Shown: one piece after another, positions 55,518 to 63,529 of the stretch
Layout: the number at the start of each line of letters is the position of its first letter
Position numbering within the stretch: position 1 is the first letter of the stretch
From: Trichocoleus desertorum NBK24
GTDB lineage: Bacteria > Cyanobacteriota > Cyanobacteriia > FACHB-46
Direction: 5' to 3'
Assembly: GCF_030409055.1 (NCBI RefSeq)
Contig: NZ_CP116619.1
Coordinates: 3,077,628 to 3,141,627 of the forward strand
DNA: 64,000 bases
The notes under the pieces: model-generated
The model's input: the letters and a program-made list of their open reading frames with translations, nothing else
Databases searched by the model: none
Told to the model about the DNA's origin: nothing
Made by a program: the position numbers and the translations under genes

Positions 55518-55814
55518 TTAAGGTTTTCGCCTCGTTCGTTGCTCTAGGCGGTACAACCAAACCATCAGGGCCACAACAACTAGTTGAACCCCTAAGTTGG
55601 GTAGGGCTGCTTCTACTTCTCGCCCTGCTAGAAGTTGCATTAGGAAGAGAAAGGCTCCGATCGCACCAGAGGCTCCAAAAGTGATGTAGATAAACTGCCT
55701 GACCCCCTTATAAGGAGTTTTGAGTTCAGCTCTTAATCGCGCATATTTTTCTGGACTCAGTTTTTGAGGATTTTTGGTTGGAGTGGTAGGTGTCTTAGAA
55801 GTAGGCTCTCTCAT
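55518..55814 (-). CDS. DUF3493 membrane protein
   Basis: A 98-residue protein with a charged N terminus (SPEKYARLRAELKTPYKGVR) and two membrane segments (FIYITFGASGAIGAFLFLMQ and VQLVVVALMVWLYRL). This matches DUF3493, which in plants and algae is part of LPA1/REP27 proteins needed for photosystem II assembly. A similar role here is inference. It is a single-gene unit. Confidence 0.8.
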   Translation of the reverse strand: MREPTSKTPTTPTKNPQKLSPEKYARLRAELKTPYKGVRQFIYITFGASGAIGAFLFLMQLLAGREVEAALPNLGVQLVVVALMVWLYRLEQRTRRKP

Positions 55815-55941
55815 TCTTCTTGGTTTGGCTTTGGTTCTGGCTTAAACCAACTGATCTTGGCACAATTAAAATCATGTTAATCTGCTTGAAAGTGAAGTAT
55901 GCAGGTCAGCAGGGAGCCTGCTATACTGATCAATTGTTCGC

Positions 55942-56013
55942 GCCGATGTGGCTCAGTGGTAGAGCACTCGATTCGTAATCGAGCGGTCGCGGGTTCAAAT
56001 CCCGCCATCGGCT
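55942..56013 (+). tRNA. tRNA-Thr (anticodon CGU)
   Basis: Complete cloverleaf: acceptor GCCGATG/CATCGGC, D arm with GCTCAGTGGTAGAGC, anticodon stem CTCGA/TCGAG with loop TTCGTAA, T arm CGGGTTCAAATCCCG. Anticodon CGT reads ACG. CCA is not encoded. Length 72 bases. Mobile-element debris begins about 240 bases downstream. Confidence 0.97.
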
Positions 56014-56255
56014 TCTTAAGCCTTATACACAATACAGATCTAGAGACTGTAGAACTACTTTGAGACTCATCTGACTGTCTCGGAGCAGTTCCTTCTAAGC
56101 TGTGACTATGGATTGACTATGAAAGGTTTCTCTAGTGACAACGCCTCTAAGCTATTTGGACGCTTATTCGTACGGCGATCGCCATAACAGACTTTATCGG
56201 AAATAAGTTTAAGCTGGAGTCATAGGAGATAGGGTTGAGTAGCCTGGAGGCAAAG

Positions 56256-56630
56256 ATGCTGTCCTACGCCCATCGTTCAAAACAAACCCCGAGTGCTACA
56301 AAGCTTGACTGGGTTAACAGTCGCTGAATTCGAGCAGCTTTTAATCAGTTTTGAGCAGGCATGGCAAGGGTATGTGGAGCAGCAGCATCTCAACTGTTAG
56401 GCTACGAGCAGCAGTTACCGGAGCGAGAACCCCATCGATTAGAAGGCGTGCTGGCGGGGTGTCCAGGGTTAAAGTTCATCATTGATGGTACCGAACGGCG
56501 CATCAACCGCCCCAAGGACAAAGCTGAGCGCAAGCAGTATTACAGTGGTAAAAGACATTTACGGTCAAGAACAACATCATCAGCCAACGTCGAGTCAAAG
56601 TGGTGTTTTTGAGCGACACCTATGAGGGTA
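56256..56630 (+). pseudogene. eroded IS5-like (DDE superfamily 4) transposase
   Basis: Three overlapping reading frames must be joined to read a transposase. The first piece begins MLSYAH near 56256, then shifts to QNKPRVLQSLTGLTVAEFEQ up to a TAG at 56398. The next frame continues with LPEREPHRLEGVLAGCPGLKF and IIDGTERRINRPKDKAERKQ and YYSGK, a block typical of IS5-group transposases. After another shift it reads TVKNNIISQRRVKVVFLSDT. Compared with intact relatives, about 60 residues between the first and second part are missing, and the C-terminal catalytic part is absent. It cannot make a working enzyme. Confidence 0.85.
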
Positions 56631-56635
56631 TATAA

Positions 56636-56689
56636 GGCGGCAATGACCATACCACCGATCAGAAAGCCGAGCGTTAGGGACTGCAACTG
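56636..56689 (-). pseudogene. 54-bp fragment of a second sbtA copy
   Basis: These 54 bases match 58309-58362 inside the intact sbtA at 50 of 54 positions. Read on the minus strand they encode QLQSLTLGFLIGGMVIAA, against QLQSPTLSFLIGGMVIAA in SbtA (residues 14-31). No further sbtA sequence continues on either side. The piece starts where the transposase remnant stops and is followed by the sbtB terminator. Confidence 0.85.
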
Positions 56690-56724
56690 AGACCCAAGTC
56701 TTGTAGGCAAGAAATATGGCTACT

Positions 56725-56752
56725 AAAAAACCGGGGTCATGCCCCGGCTTTT
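56725..56752 (-). terminator. intrinsic terminator of sbtA-sbtB
   Basis: Strong stem CCGGGG/CCCCGG (56731-56736 and 56742-56747) with a 5-base loop. On the minus strand it is followed by TTTTTT; on the plus strand also by TTTTT, so it can act in both directions. It lies 20 bases after the sbtB stop. Confidence 0.88.
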
Positions 56753-56772
56753 TAGGTCTGCGTCGTTTCGAT

Positions 56773-57141
<369 letters not shown>

Positions 57142-57210
57142 TTATTAATATATTGAGTTGCTTGGTCTGCCGAGTCAAAGGAGCGCCGACAGACCGCGAC
57201 CCGTCTGGGA

Positions 57211-58401
57211 TTAGCCGCCGCCGATGCCGCCGATCGCCTGGGCAAGCCCGAGGAAGAGCGGTATACACAAGCCGATCGCAACGGGTGTACCGATTGCTGT
57301 GGAGGCCCCGATGTAGGCGGAGGGATTGGCCGACGGAATCCCGGCTCGCAACGTGGGTGGGCCTGAGATGTCTGAACTGGAGGCGGCGATGACGGCCAGA
57401 ACCACTACACCACCAAGGCTGAATCCTGTGGTGTAGTGGGCAATCATACCGAGACCGAAGGCGATGAACCCATGCAATAGCGGTGCCACTACGCTATACA
57501 CGACGTACCACTGGGCTACCTTGCGCAGTTCGCCAAGTCTTGACCAAGCCTCCATACCCATGACCAGCATCAAGATCGAAAGCAAGCCGCGGAAGAGAGG
57601 GTCGTAGAAGCTTTTATAGACACTTTCCGGCTGGGCGAGTATGCCAAGAGCAAGACCGAGCAACATTGCCGATAGAGCAGGTCCCTGGAGGCTTTCCTTC
57701 ACGATCGGCCATATCTTGACCCGATTATCTGCGGAAGACTTCTGGTTGCGATACTCTCGGCGGCTGCTGGGATAATCACCTGCGGGACTAGGATAATCGC
57801 CTGTGGTACTGAAAGCCGTGCCTGCGGGGAGAGATGCGCCTGCGGTACTGAAAGCCGCGCCTGCGGTACTGGTATATTCTCCTGCGGTGCTGAGATGCTC
57901 ATCCGCCTTACGCTTCTTCTTGTTGAGATAAATGTTAGCCACCACAATCGCCGTTACGAGGGCTGGGATATCCATGAAGGGATAAAGTGCGCCAGCCCAT
58001 GCCTCGTATTGGATGTTTTGTCCCTCCAGTACCGTCAGGGCGGCGGCCATAGTAGAGCCACTCACAGCACCAAACAGTCCCCCGGTCGCAATCGCATCTA
58101 CGGTTTTGACCTTCGGCAGCTTGGCCAATGTATAGCGCGCGATGAATACAATAAGAATCCCTATTGCTATAGCAAACGCTACGGGTAACACCATCTCCGT
58201 TAGGTTGGAATTGCGGATCGCCTGACCACCGGTCAGACCGATTTTCATGAGCAGCATGAAGACGATGATCTGAGTAATCGCCTCTGGAATTACCAATTCG
58301 CTACCAAGGGCGGCAATGACCATACCACCAATCAGAAAGCTGAGTGTTGGGGACTGCAACTGCTTAACGAAGTCTATTAAGAACAAGGACAAGAAATCCA
58401 C
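57211..58401 (-). CDS. sbtA: sodium-dependent bicarbonate transporter SbtA
   Basis: High-affinity Na+/HCO3- symporter of the inner membrane, feeding the CO2-concentrating mechanism; usually induced under low CO2. The 396 residues form two five-segment halves: residues 1-160 and 237-396, with QLQSPTLSFLIGGMVIAALG in the first helix region and GGLFGAVSGSTMAAALTVLE and LAVIAASSSDISGPPTLRAG as substrate-path motifs. The cytosolic loop 161-236 carries heptapeptide repeats rich in STAG. Start is GTG at 58401 with GGAGG six bases upstream. The ~340 bases upstream hold the promoter; regulator sites for CcmR or CmpR were not recognised. Confidence 0.97.
   Translation of the reverse strand: MDFLSLFLIDFVKQLQSPTLSFLIGGMVIAALGSELVIPEAITQIIVFMLLMKIGLTGGQAIRNSNLTEMVLPVAFAIAIGILIVFIARYTLAKLPKVKTVDAIATGGLFGAVSGSTMAAALTVLEGQNIQYEAWAGALYPFMDIPALVTAIVVANIYLNKKKRKADEHLSTAGEYTSTAGAAFSTAGASLPAGTAFSTTGDYPSPAGDYPSSRREYRNQKSSADNRVKIWPIVKESLQGPALSAMLLGLALGILAQPESVYKSFYDPLFRGLLSILMLVMGMEAWSRLGELRKVAQWYVVYSVVAPLLHGFIAFGLGMIAHYTTGFSLGGVVVLAVIAASSSDISGPPTLRAGIPSANPSAYIGASTAIGTPVAIGLCIPLFLGLAQAIGGIGGG
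57779..57901 (-). repeat. 21-bp tandem repeats in the sbtA loop
   Basis: Six head-to-tail units starting CCTGCGG: 57779-57799, 57800-57820, 57821-57838 (18 bases), 57839-57859, 57860-57880 and 57881-57901. They encode variants of a heptapeptide such as STAGAAF, STAGEYT, STTGDYP. Unit 2 and unit 4 are almost identical. Confidence 0.93.
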
Positions 58402-58744
58402 AAATGCCTCCTTCCGCCTCCTCTAACGAGGAGTGATTATTGTGATAAGTGAGCGTTAAAGAGTAATGGTGCAGCGCTACACGCCTACAGCACAGGTATT
58501 ACGCGAGAACATGTCGGCAGGGTGTTCAGAGGTGGCCGCTCTTCCAACGGGGCTGGAAGGTATTGCTGTCTCGCAGTACTCTTCATAGACTTTTCTCTAT
58601 CAAGACTTGAATCTCTATGCACTCAACTCTATCGTGAAATTCACAGATTTTTGCGCTCTACAACATGGATTTGAAACGCAATATCAAATTCAAATCATAA
58701 GTTTTTCTTTTAAGTCCCTTGTCTGCCTTCACCCAGGTCACCTA
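58402..58744. other. region upstream of sbtA
   Basis: About 340 bases between sbtA and an LRR pseudogene, presumably containing the low-CO2-regulated sbtA promoter. I found no confident -10/-35 pair or regulator site. The start-proximal part has two purine-rich GGAGG stretches; the nearer one is the ribosome binding site. Confidence 0.45.
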
Positions 58745-59404
58745 GGTGTCTCTAGTCGTCAACGACATTAAAGACATCACCCTCTACAGTCGCTCACTAA
58801 TCTGGAATATCTATTTCTAAACAACAGCAACATCGCTAATCTGCAAGCGCTGCAACCCTCACGAATCCCAAAACCTTGTCGCTGTACGACAACGACATTG
58901 CGGGTTTGTCTCCTATCACTGCGCTCACGGAACTGGATACGCTGTCGATTTACAACAATTGCATCTCCGATCTGTCACCCCTAGTCGAGCTCGACAACCT
59001 GGTGTCATTTGCAGCGTTTAACAACCAGATCACCAAGCTTTCCCCCTCGCAGACCTTGATCAGCTTTGGTGTCTTGCCCTAGGCAATAACCGCATCCGCG
59101 ACCTGTCCCCTGACCGATCTGAGATAGCTCTAGAGTTTATTTGTGTTTGGCAATAAGATTGCCGATGTCGCACCGCTGCAAGATTTGAACCAACGCGCAT
59201 TGGCTCAACCTGTACAACATGCCTGTGGCTGAGGTGAACGCCCTGGCGGATTTGTCAAAGTTATTGTGGCTCGCTCTGCAGGGGACTGACCTGCTCCATC
59301 CTACCTGTCCAGCCGAACCGATCAGCGTCTGTTTGTTTTTACCAGAGGACGGTATGGGGCCAACCAAATCGGGAATAGGAGTTGCGTGGGCACCACTCTT
59401 CTAG
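58745..59404 (+). pseudogene. leucine-rich-repeat protein pseudogene
   Basis: Joining several frames gives a run of about seven LRRs of the internalin type: VNDIKDITLYSRSLTNLEYL, LFLNNSNIANLQALQ, TLSLYDNDIAGLSPITALTE, TLSIYNNCISDLSPLVELDN, SFAAFNNQITKLSP, then in another frame LADLDQLWCLALGNNRIRDL, in another VFGNKIADVAPLQDLN and finally WLNLYNMPVAEVNALADLSK. The end LHPTCPAEPISVCLF resembles the C-terminal cap common in cyanobacterial LRR proteins. At least four frameshifts and two stops break it, and the N terminus is missing. An intact relative would likely take part in surface or protein interactions. Confidence 0.85.
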
Positions 59405-59415
59405 CAATGGCTGAG

Positions 59416-59661
59416 CTAATCAATCGACATTTCGGGGGGAGTTGTTGCTGGCTCATAAGTCGTGGACGAACTGTAACTGGCGAGGTTAAACCACCCCACC
59501 GCCAGTAGGAGACCGAACCCACAGCCCAACAAAAAAGCCCAGGCGTGAGACGACTCGAGCACACAGAGCAGGCGACGATCTCCGCTATATATCTGTACTA
59601 GCCAGCCTTCGCTGGTGTTGTCAAACTTGGTCCGCAGTTTAGTTGGGTCAAACTTATTCAT
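59416..59661 (-). CDS. hypothetical single-span membrane protein, 81 aa
   Basis: A small protein from ATG at 59661 (MNKFDPTKLRTKFDNTSEGW) with a soluble N-terminal half and one membrane segment (AWAFLLGCGFGLLLAVGWFN), then a short Thr/Pro-rich tail. Not recognised. A longer reading to 59745 is possible but without protein character. It lies in the eroded accessory region, so it could itself be a remnant. Confidence 0.5.
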   Translation of the reverse strand: MNKFDPTKLRTKFDNTSEGWLVQIYSGDRRLLCVLESSHAWAFLLGCGFGLLLAVGWFNLASYSSSTTYEPATTPPEMSID

Positions 59662-60271
59662 TGTGTCCGCTCCATGCTGATCGAATGTGTGTGGCGGTAG
59701 CGGGCGAGTACCCGTCGCTACGGAAACACCTGTCAGAAATATCACCTAGGAATGGGGAGTGTCTCAAGGAGACAGACTGGGTCGCTCAAACCTGACATTG
59801 ATGTTGAACAGAAGACAGAAATCTATGCTTTCGCCTTAAACCATATTTTTAAGTCTATGCTTAAAATTGCTGCAACTGCCATGCTCTACTAAAGTCCATC
59901 ATCATAATTATCTGAACTGATTGATAAGCTGGGCTTTTGATGACTGGCACGCAGATAACGGCTGGGTATGGAGCGATCGCCACCAATTTACGTGACCGAA
60001 TCTTGTTGACCCGCTTCTGCTGGTTAAGGAAGTAAAATCGGTCTGGCGTTATAACGAGGGTGTATTGATCGACACCTGCGGAGAAATGCTGGTGGGGATT
60101 CAGCACATCTAGAGATGTCACAAAAAAACTTACAGCAGCAGTTTCAACTGATGCAGCGTTTGGTGTACATTTTTACGAACTAAATCTTTTTTTTACATAC
60201 TTAGGCTTAAACCTTAGTAGTACGGACAAGTTTGTTAGTGTGAGTGTGTAGTTGGGTTTTAAGCGATCATT
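59662..60271. other. accessory region without clear genes
   Basis: About 600 bases. A minus-strand frame of 86 codons (59861-60121) begins TSLDVLNPHQHFSAGVDQYT and has no recognised relative; I do not count it as a gene. The AT content is raised toward the right end. Nothing else seen. Confidence 0.4.
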
Positions 60272-60496
60272 ATGTTGCTAGATGCTGATGACTCCAGCGA
60301 AGGTATTAGTAGATCGGAGCTAGAACGCTTCTGGGGCAAGGAACTGACAGGGTTAACGATCGCTCAGCGCAAAGTTGTTATCGAGTTGTACAGAATATCT
60401 AGACGGCAGGCAGTTCCCGCGATCGCCATTGAGGAACAAGTAAGAAATATTACCTGTTCTGAATCCTTACTTGCGGAAGCCAGTGTGCCAGGTTAG
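60272..60496 (+). CDS. hypothetical protein, 74 aa
   Basis: A short soluble, helical protein (SRSELERFWGKELTGLTIAQ, RKVVIELYRISRRQAVPAIA). No family recognised and no strong ribosome binding site. Protein-like composition and a HIP1-containing body support it weakly. It lies in an accessory region next to other small unknowns. Confidence 0.4.
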   Translation: MLLDADDSSEGISRSELERFWGKELTGLTIAQRKVVIELYRISRRQAVPAIAIEEQVRNITCSESLLAEASVPG

Positions 60497-60661
60497 CTTG
60501 AATCCCTCACTACAGCTAATGGAGGCTAGATCAAGTCATAAGCACAGAGATCGGTAGAAATAAGTAGAAGTGATGCACGCTTAACAGTTATTTGTGTCTT
60601 GGAGCACAGCAGGATTGTAAATATTAAATAAGAATAAAGTTAATGTTTTTGGGGGTAGATC

Positions 60662-60940
60662 ATGCTTCCTCTAGTGCTCTCTCATGAGCTAGTACATCCC
60701 TTCAAGTTCTGGTACGACAACGAACTTCAGGATGGTATGTGTTCGGGGAAAGAACTGTACCGCCTAGTCGAAAAGTGCGGTACTAGGGATCGACAGAGAG
60801 CATTTGGTTTGGCCGTTAAGTTGGCAGAGCAGGGAAGCCACGTTTGTGTCACTTGTATGCGGGCCGAATACTGTATATGGGTAGGCTTGAGAAGCAAAAT
60901 GCCTCAGCTCCCAGAACTTGCAAACTCGTTAGCTGCTTAA
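60662..60940 (+). CDS. cysteine-containing hypothetical protein, 92 aa
   Basis: A small soluble protein, not recognised by name. It begins MLPLVLSHELVHPFKFWYDN, has a helical middle (KELYRLVEKCGTRDRQRAFG) and five cysteines, three of them close together in HVCVTCMRAEYCIW. This could bind a metal or a redox partner. A purine-rich GGGGG lies upstream of the ATG. Fairly likely to be real because the composition is far from random. Confidence 0.55.
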   Translation: MLPLVLSHELVHPFKFWYDNELQDGMCSGKELYRLVEKCGTRDRQRAFGLAVKLAEQGSHVCVTCMRAEYCIWVGLRSKMPQLPELANSLAA

Positions 60941-61028
60941 TTGGGTCGCGGTACGAGAAGGTGTGACCAACGTTAGAGGTCGCGATCGCTCTAGCTGCTT
61001 ACGCTGAGAAAGTAACTTAGTCGGCGTA

Positions 61029-61199
61029 ATGACCATGCAAAGAAACTCAATAGTGACAGTTTTGGTGTTGGGCTTGTTACTGGTGGCCCTGTTTTCGCCA
61101 TTTTCAGTTTTAGCTTTGTTAATGCTGTTCGTCTTTGTTTCTACAGTGGGTTCGCTGATCTGGACTCTGCTGAGAATCCTGGTGCAAGGAGACGCTTAG
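61029..61199 (+). CDS. small membrane protein, 56 aa
   Basis: A short hydrophobic protein with the core VTVLVLGLLLVALFSPFSVL followed by ALLMLFVFVSTVGSLIWTLL and a short polar tail ending QGDA. Two membrane segments separated by a Ser-Pro turn are likely. It can start at ATG 61029 or at ATG 61035 (54 residues). The hydrophobic periodicity and positively charged N terminus (MQRN) suggest a real gene. Function unknown. Confidence 0.55.
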   Translation: MTMQRNSIVTVLVLGLLLVALFSPFSVLALLMLFVFVSTVGSLIWTLLRILVQGDA

Positions 61200-61589
61200 G
61201 CGATCGCGCTTCGTTAAAAAACTTGCAGCCGTCATAACCCTCGCTTCAGTCCCACTTATGAACAATATGGGGCAATTTGCGTCTGTGAGAATATCTGTAG
61301 GAATCAGTCAAATAGATTGCGTATCCACCCTACCTGTATATAAACTTTTGTATAGAGACTCCGTGTTTGTTATAACAGTCGAGTCATACATCTAGAGATA
61401 GAGCTTGCGACAGAGCTAGCGATCGCTGATTTACTTCTGCCTAGGTTGAAATTCTGAACTAATTGATTTCTTGTGAGGAGCCTTCTGTCTCTAAACTTCG
61501 GCTCACTTCAGGGCTTCAAACGACAGACTGAAAAAAGGTTGTTGGACTGAAGAGAGCAGCTAAAAATTCTTGAAAAGAGCTAATTATTC
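61200..61589. other. intergenic region before the ABC-2 exporter
   Basis: About 390 bases with no gene recognised. It should hold the promoter of the following ABC-2 pair; no confident promoter, repeat or RNA was identified. Confidence 0.45.
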
Positions 61590-62363
61590 ATGAAGTATTG
61601 GCGAGAGACACTGGCAATTGCACAGCGAATTGTGCTGGAACTGGTACGGCGACAACGTAGCTTAATCTGCTGGAGTATCTTTCCAGTTTCGATTCTGTTG
61701 ATCAACGGTTTAATTTTAGCGGAACGCACCCAACTCTCTAACGCTCAGGCTTTTGAAGCGGCTGCTCCTCTCACACTGGTCGGCGCTGCTTTGTTTTTTA
61801 GCTGTTTAGGCGGAAGCATTGCCACCGTTGTTGCCGAACGAGAACAACAAACCCTCAAGCGTTTGGCTATTTCTCCTCTCAGTGGCATCTCTTATTTCCT
61901 GGGCATTTTTTTGGCGTATAGCTTAATCGGCCTGGGGCAAACTCTGCTGGTCTACCTGGTGGCGGCTTTTGCAGGAGCGCAGTTTCAAGGTTCGCTGTGG
62001 TTGGGTGGGCTAATTATTCTACTTAGCATCATGACTTATGTAGGGGGCGGGTTTTGCCTTGGAACTCAGTTTGCCCGCCGGACAGAAGATGTAAATGCCT
62101 TGGTGTCTGCCTTTGGGGTACCTCTCCTGATTCTGGGCGGTGCCTTTATCCCCATCAGCTTTTTCCCCCAAGTATTGCTAGATATCGCCCAATTTAATCC
62201 GATTTACCACATGAATGAGGCGTTGTTTGGGGTGGCAGCGGATGGCAAAGGCTTAGAGGCGATCGCGCCTCACTTTCGCGTGCTGGTGATTTGTGCAGGA
62301 GTTATGGTGGTGGCAGGATGGCTCTCCTACCAACGCATGTTGCAAATGGAAAGGAGACTCTAA
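61590..62363 (+). CDS. ABC-2 type exporter permease
   Basis: A 257-residue membrane protein with six hydrophobic segments. The topology and the coupling region VVAEREQQTLKRLAISPLSG are typical of ABC-2 permeases, as is the late LILGGAFIPISFFPQVLLDI with NPIYHMNEALFG. The gene is followed almost at once by the ATPase (five bases between this stop and the GTG start), so they form one exporter. It is distinct in size and sequence from the two tandem permeases near 17-20 kb. Substrate unknown. Confidence 0.9.
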   Translation: MKYWRETLAIAQRIVLELVRRQRSLICWSIFPVSILLINGLILAERTQLSNAQAFEAAAPLTLVGAALFFSCLGGSIATVVAEREQQTLKRLAISPLSGISYFLGIFLAYSLIGLGQTLLVYLVAAFAGAQFQGSLWLGGLIILLSIMTYVGGGFCLGTQFARRTEDVNALVSAFGVPLLILGGAFIPISFFPQVLLDIAQFNPIYHMNEALFGVAADGKGLEAIAPHFRVLVICAGVMVVAGWLSYQRMLQMERRL

Positions 62364-62368
62364 CGTCA

Positions 62369-63304
62369 GTGTTGCAAATTGAAAACCTCGCCAAACAATA
62401 CGGTCAGCGGCAGGTGCTACAAGACTTGAGTTTGCATATCCGCCCCGGAGAAATCTACGGCTTGCTTGGTCCTAACGGTGCTGGCAAGACCACAACGATC
62501 AATATTCTTTGCAACTTGCTCCGAGCCGACAGCGGCACAATTCGCATTAGTGGTCAACTCGTTTCGGAAGCAACGAAGCCATTGCTTGGAGTGGCTCCCC
62601 AGGAAAGTTTGCTGTACAAGAGCTTGACTTGTGAGGAAAATCTCAAGTTTTTTGCTCAGATTTATGGCTTGTCAGGCAAAATGCGATCGCAGCGAGTGCA
62701 GCATTGTTTGGCCGCAGTAGGTCTGGCCGATCGCGCTAAAAGCCCTGCCGAAACCTTGAGCGGTGGGATGCAGCGGCGGTTGAGTATGGCGATCGCCTTA
62801 GTTCATCAACCGAAATTAGTCGTACTGGACGAACCCACTACCGGATTGGATATTGAAGCCCGCTACGAAATTTGGGACTTGATTCGGCAGTTACAGGCGC
62901 AAGGCATCACAGTACTACTGACCACGCATCTGCTAGATGAGGCGGAGCGGCTTTGTCAGCGCATCGGCATTCTGAAGCAAGGGCGCTTGTTGGCTGAAGG
63001 CAGCTTAAGCGAGCTAAGGCAATTGATTCCGGCGCAAGAAATTGTGTTGGTGCAAACGCCAGAAGAGGAATTGGCGATCGCACGAGCCGAACAACTCGGT
63101 TTTACTAAGCGTCGTTACGGCAGAGATCTTGCTTTCTGGTTGCCACAAGCTTTGGAACTGAAAGAAATTCTCGCCCACTTTGATGGCATTCCCCTCGACT
63201 CAATTGCCCGTCAGCCCGTGCGGTTAGAGCATATTTATGTGGAAGTGACGCAAAACCAAAAATTGCCTGAAGTGCCACAGCCAAATCTATTGATTCAAGC
63301 CTGA
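62369..63304 (+). CDS. ABC-2 type exporter ATP-binding protein
   Basis: ATPase partner of the preceding permease, 311 residues from GTG at 62369, which has AAGGAG upstream within the end of the permease gene. It begins VLQIENLAKQYGQRQVLQDL. Walker A is GPNGAGKT (about 34-41), the signature LSGGMQRRLS, Walker B LVVLDEPTTGLD. The C-terminal extension after about residue 220 is the regulatory domain common in drug or antibiotic exporters. A longer reading from 62291 would overlap the permease by 73 bases and has no conserved residues. Confidence 0.92.
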   Translation: MLQIENLAKQYGQRQVLQDLSLHIRPGEIYGLLGPNGAGKTTTINILCNLLRADSGTIRISGQLVSEATKPLLGVAPQESLLYKSLTCEENLKFFAQIYGLSGKMRSQRVQHCLAAVGLADRAKSPAETLSGGMQRRLSMAIALVHQPKLVVLDEPTTGLDIEARYEIWDLIRQLQAQGITVLLTTHLLDEAERLCQRIGILKQGRLLAEGSLSELRQLIPAQEIVLVQTPEEELAIARAEQLGFTKRRYGRDLAFWLPQALELKEILAHFDGIPLDSIARQPVRLEHIYVEVTQNQKLPEVPQPNLLIQA

Positions 63305-63420
63305 AAGGGGCAAGTTCTGCGATCGCGCTCAGTCGTAATAAGTTAAAAGTTGAGTGAACCAGCCTAGGAATTTCCGTTTAACCATTCACCTGACTGAAGA
63401 ACTAAGGTATGTAGAATTGA

Positions 63421-63446
63421 GGGGAGCTAAGCCAGTCCCCCATTTT
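63421..63446 (+). terminator. weak terminator after the ABC-2 pair
   Basis: Stem GGGGA/TCCCC (63421-63425 and 63436-63440) with additional pairing inside, followed by CATTTTAATT. About 115 bases after the ATPase stop. Confidence 0.4.
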
Positions 63447-63529
63447 AATTCCATACGTTTGAACTAATAGCTGCATCAGCTCAGTTCCAGACCCCTATCC
63501 TGTCAGACCTGTGGCCCAGAGCACGACTT

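Noticed and set aside
59937-60010. Short match to an ice-nucleation-like AGYGA repeat
   Set aside because: Only a single imperfect unit is present and the frame closes soon after; no repeated array exists.
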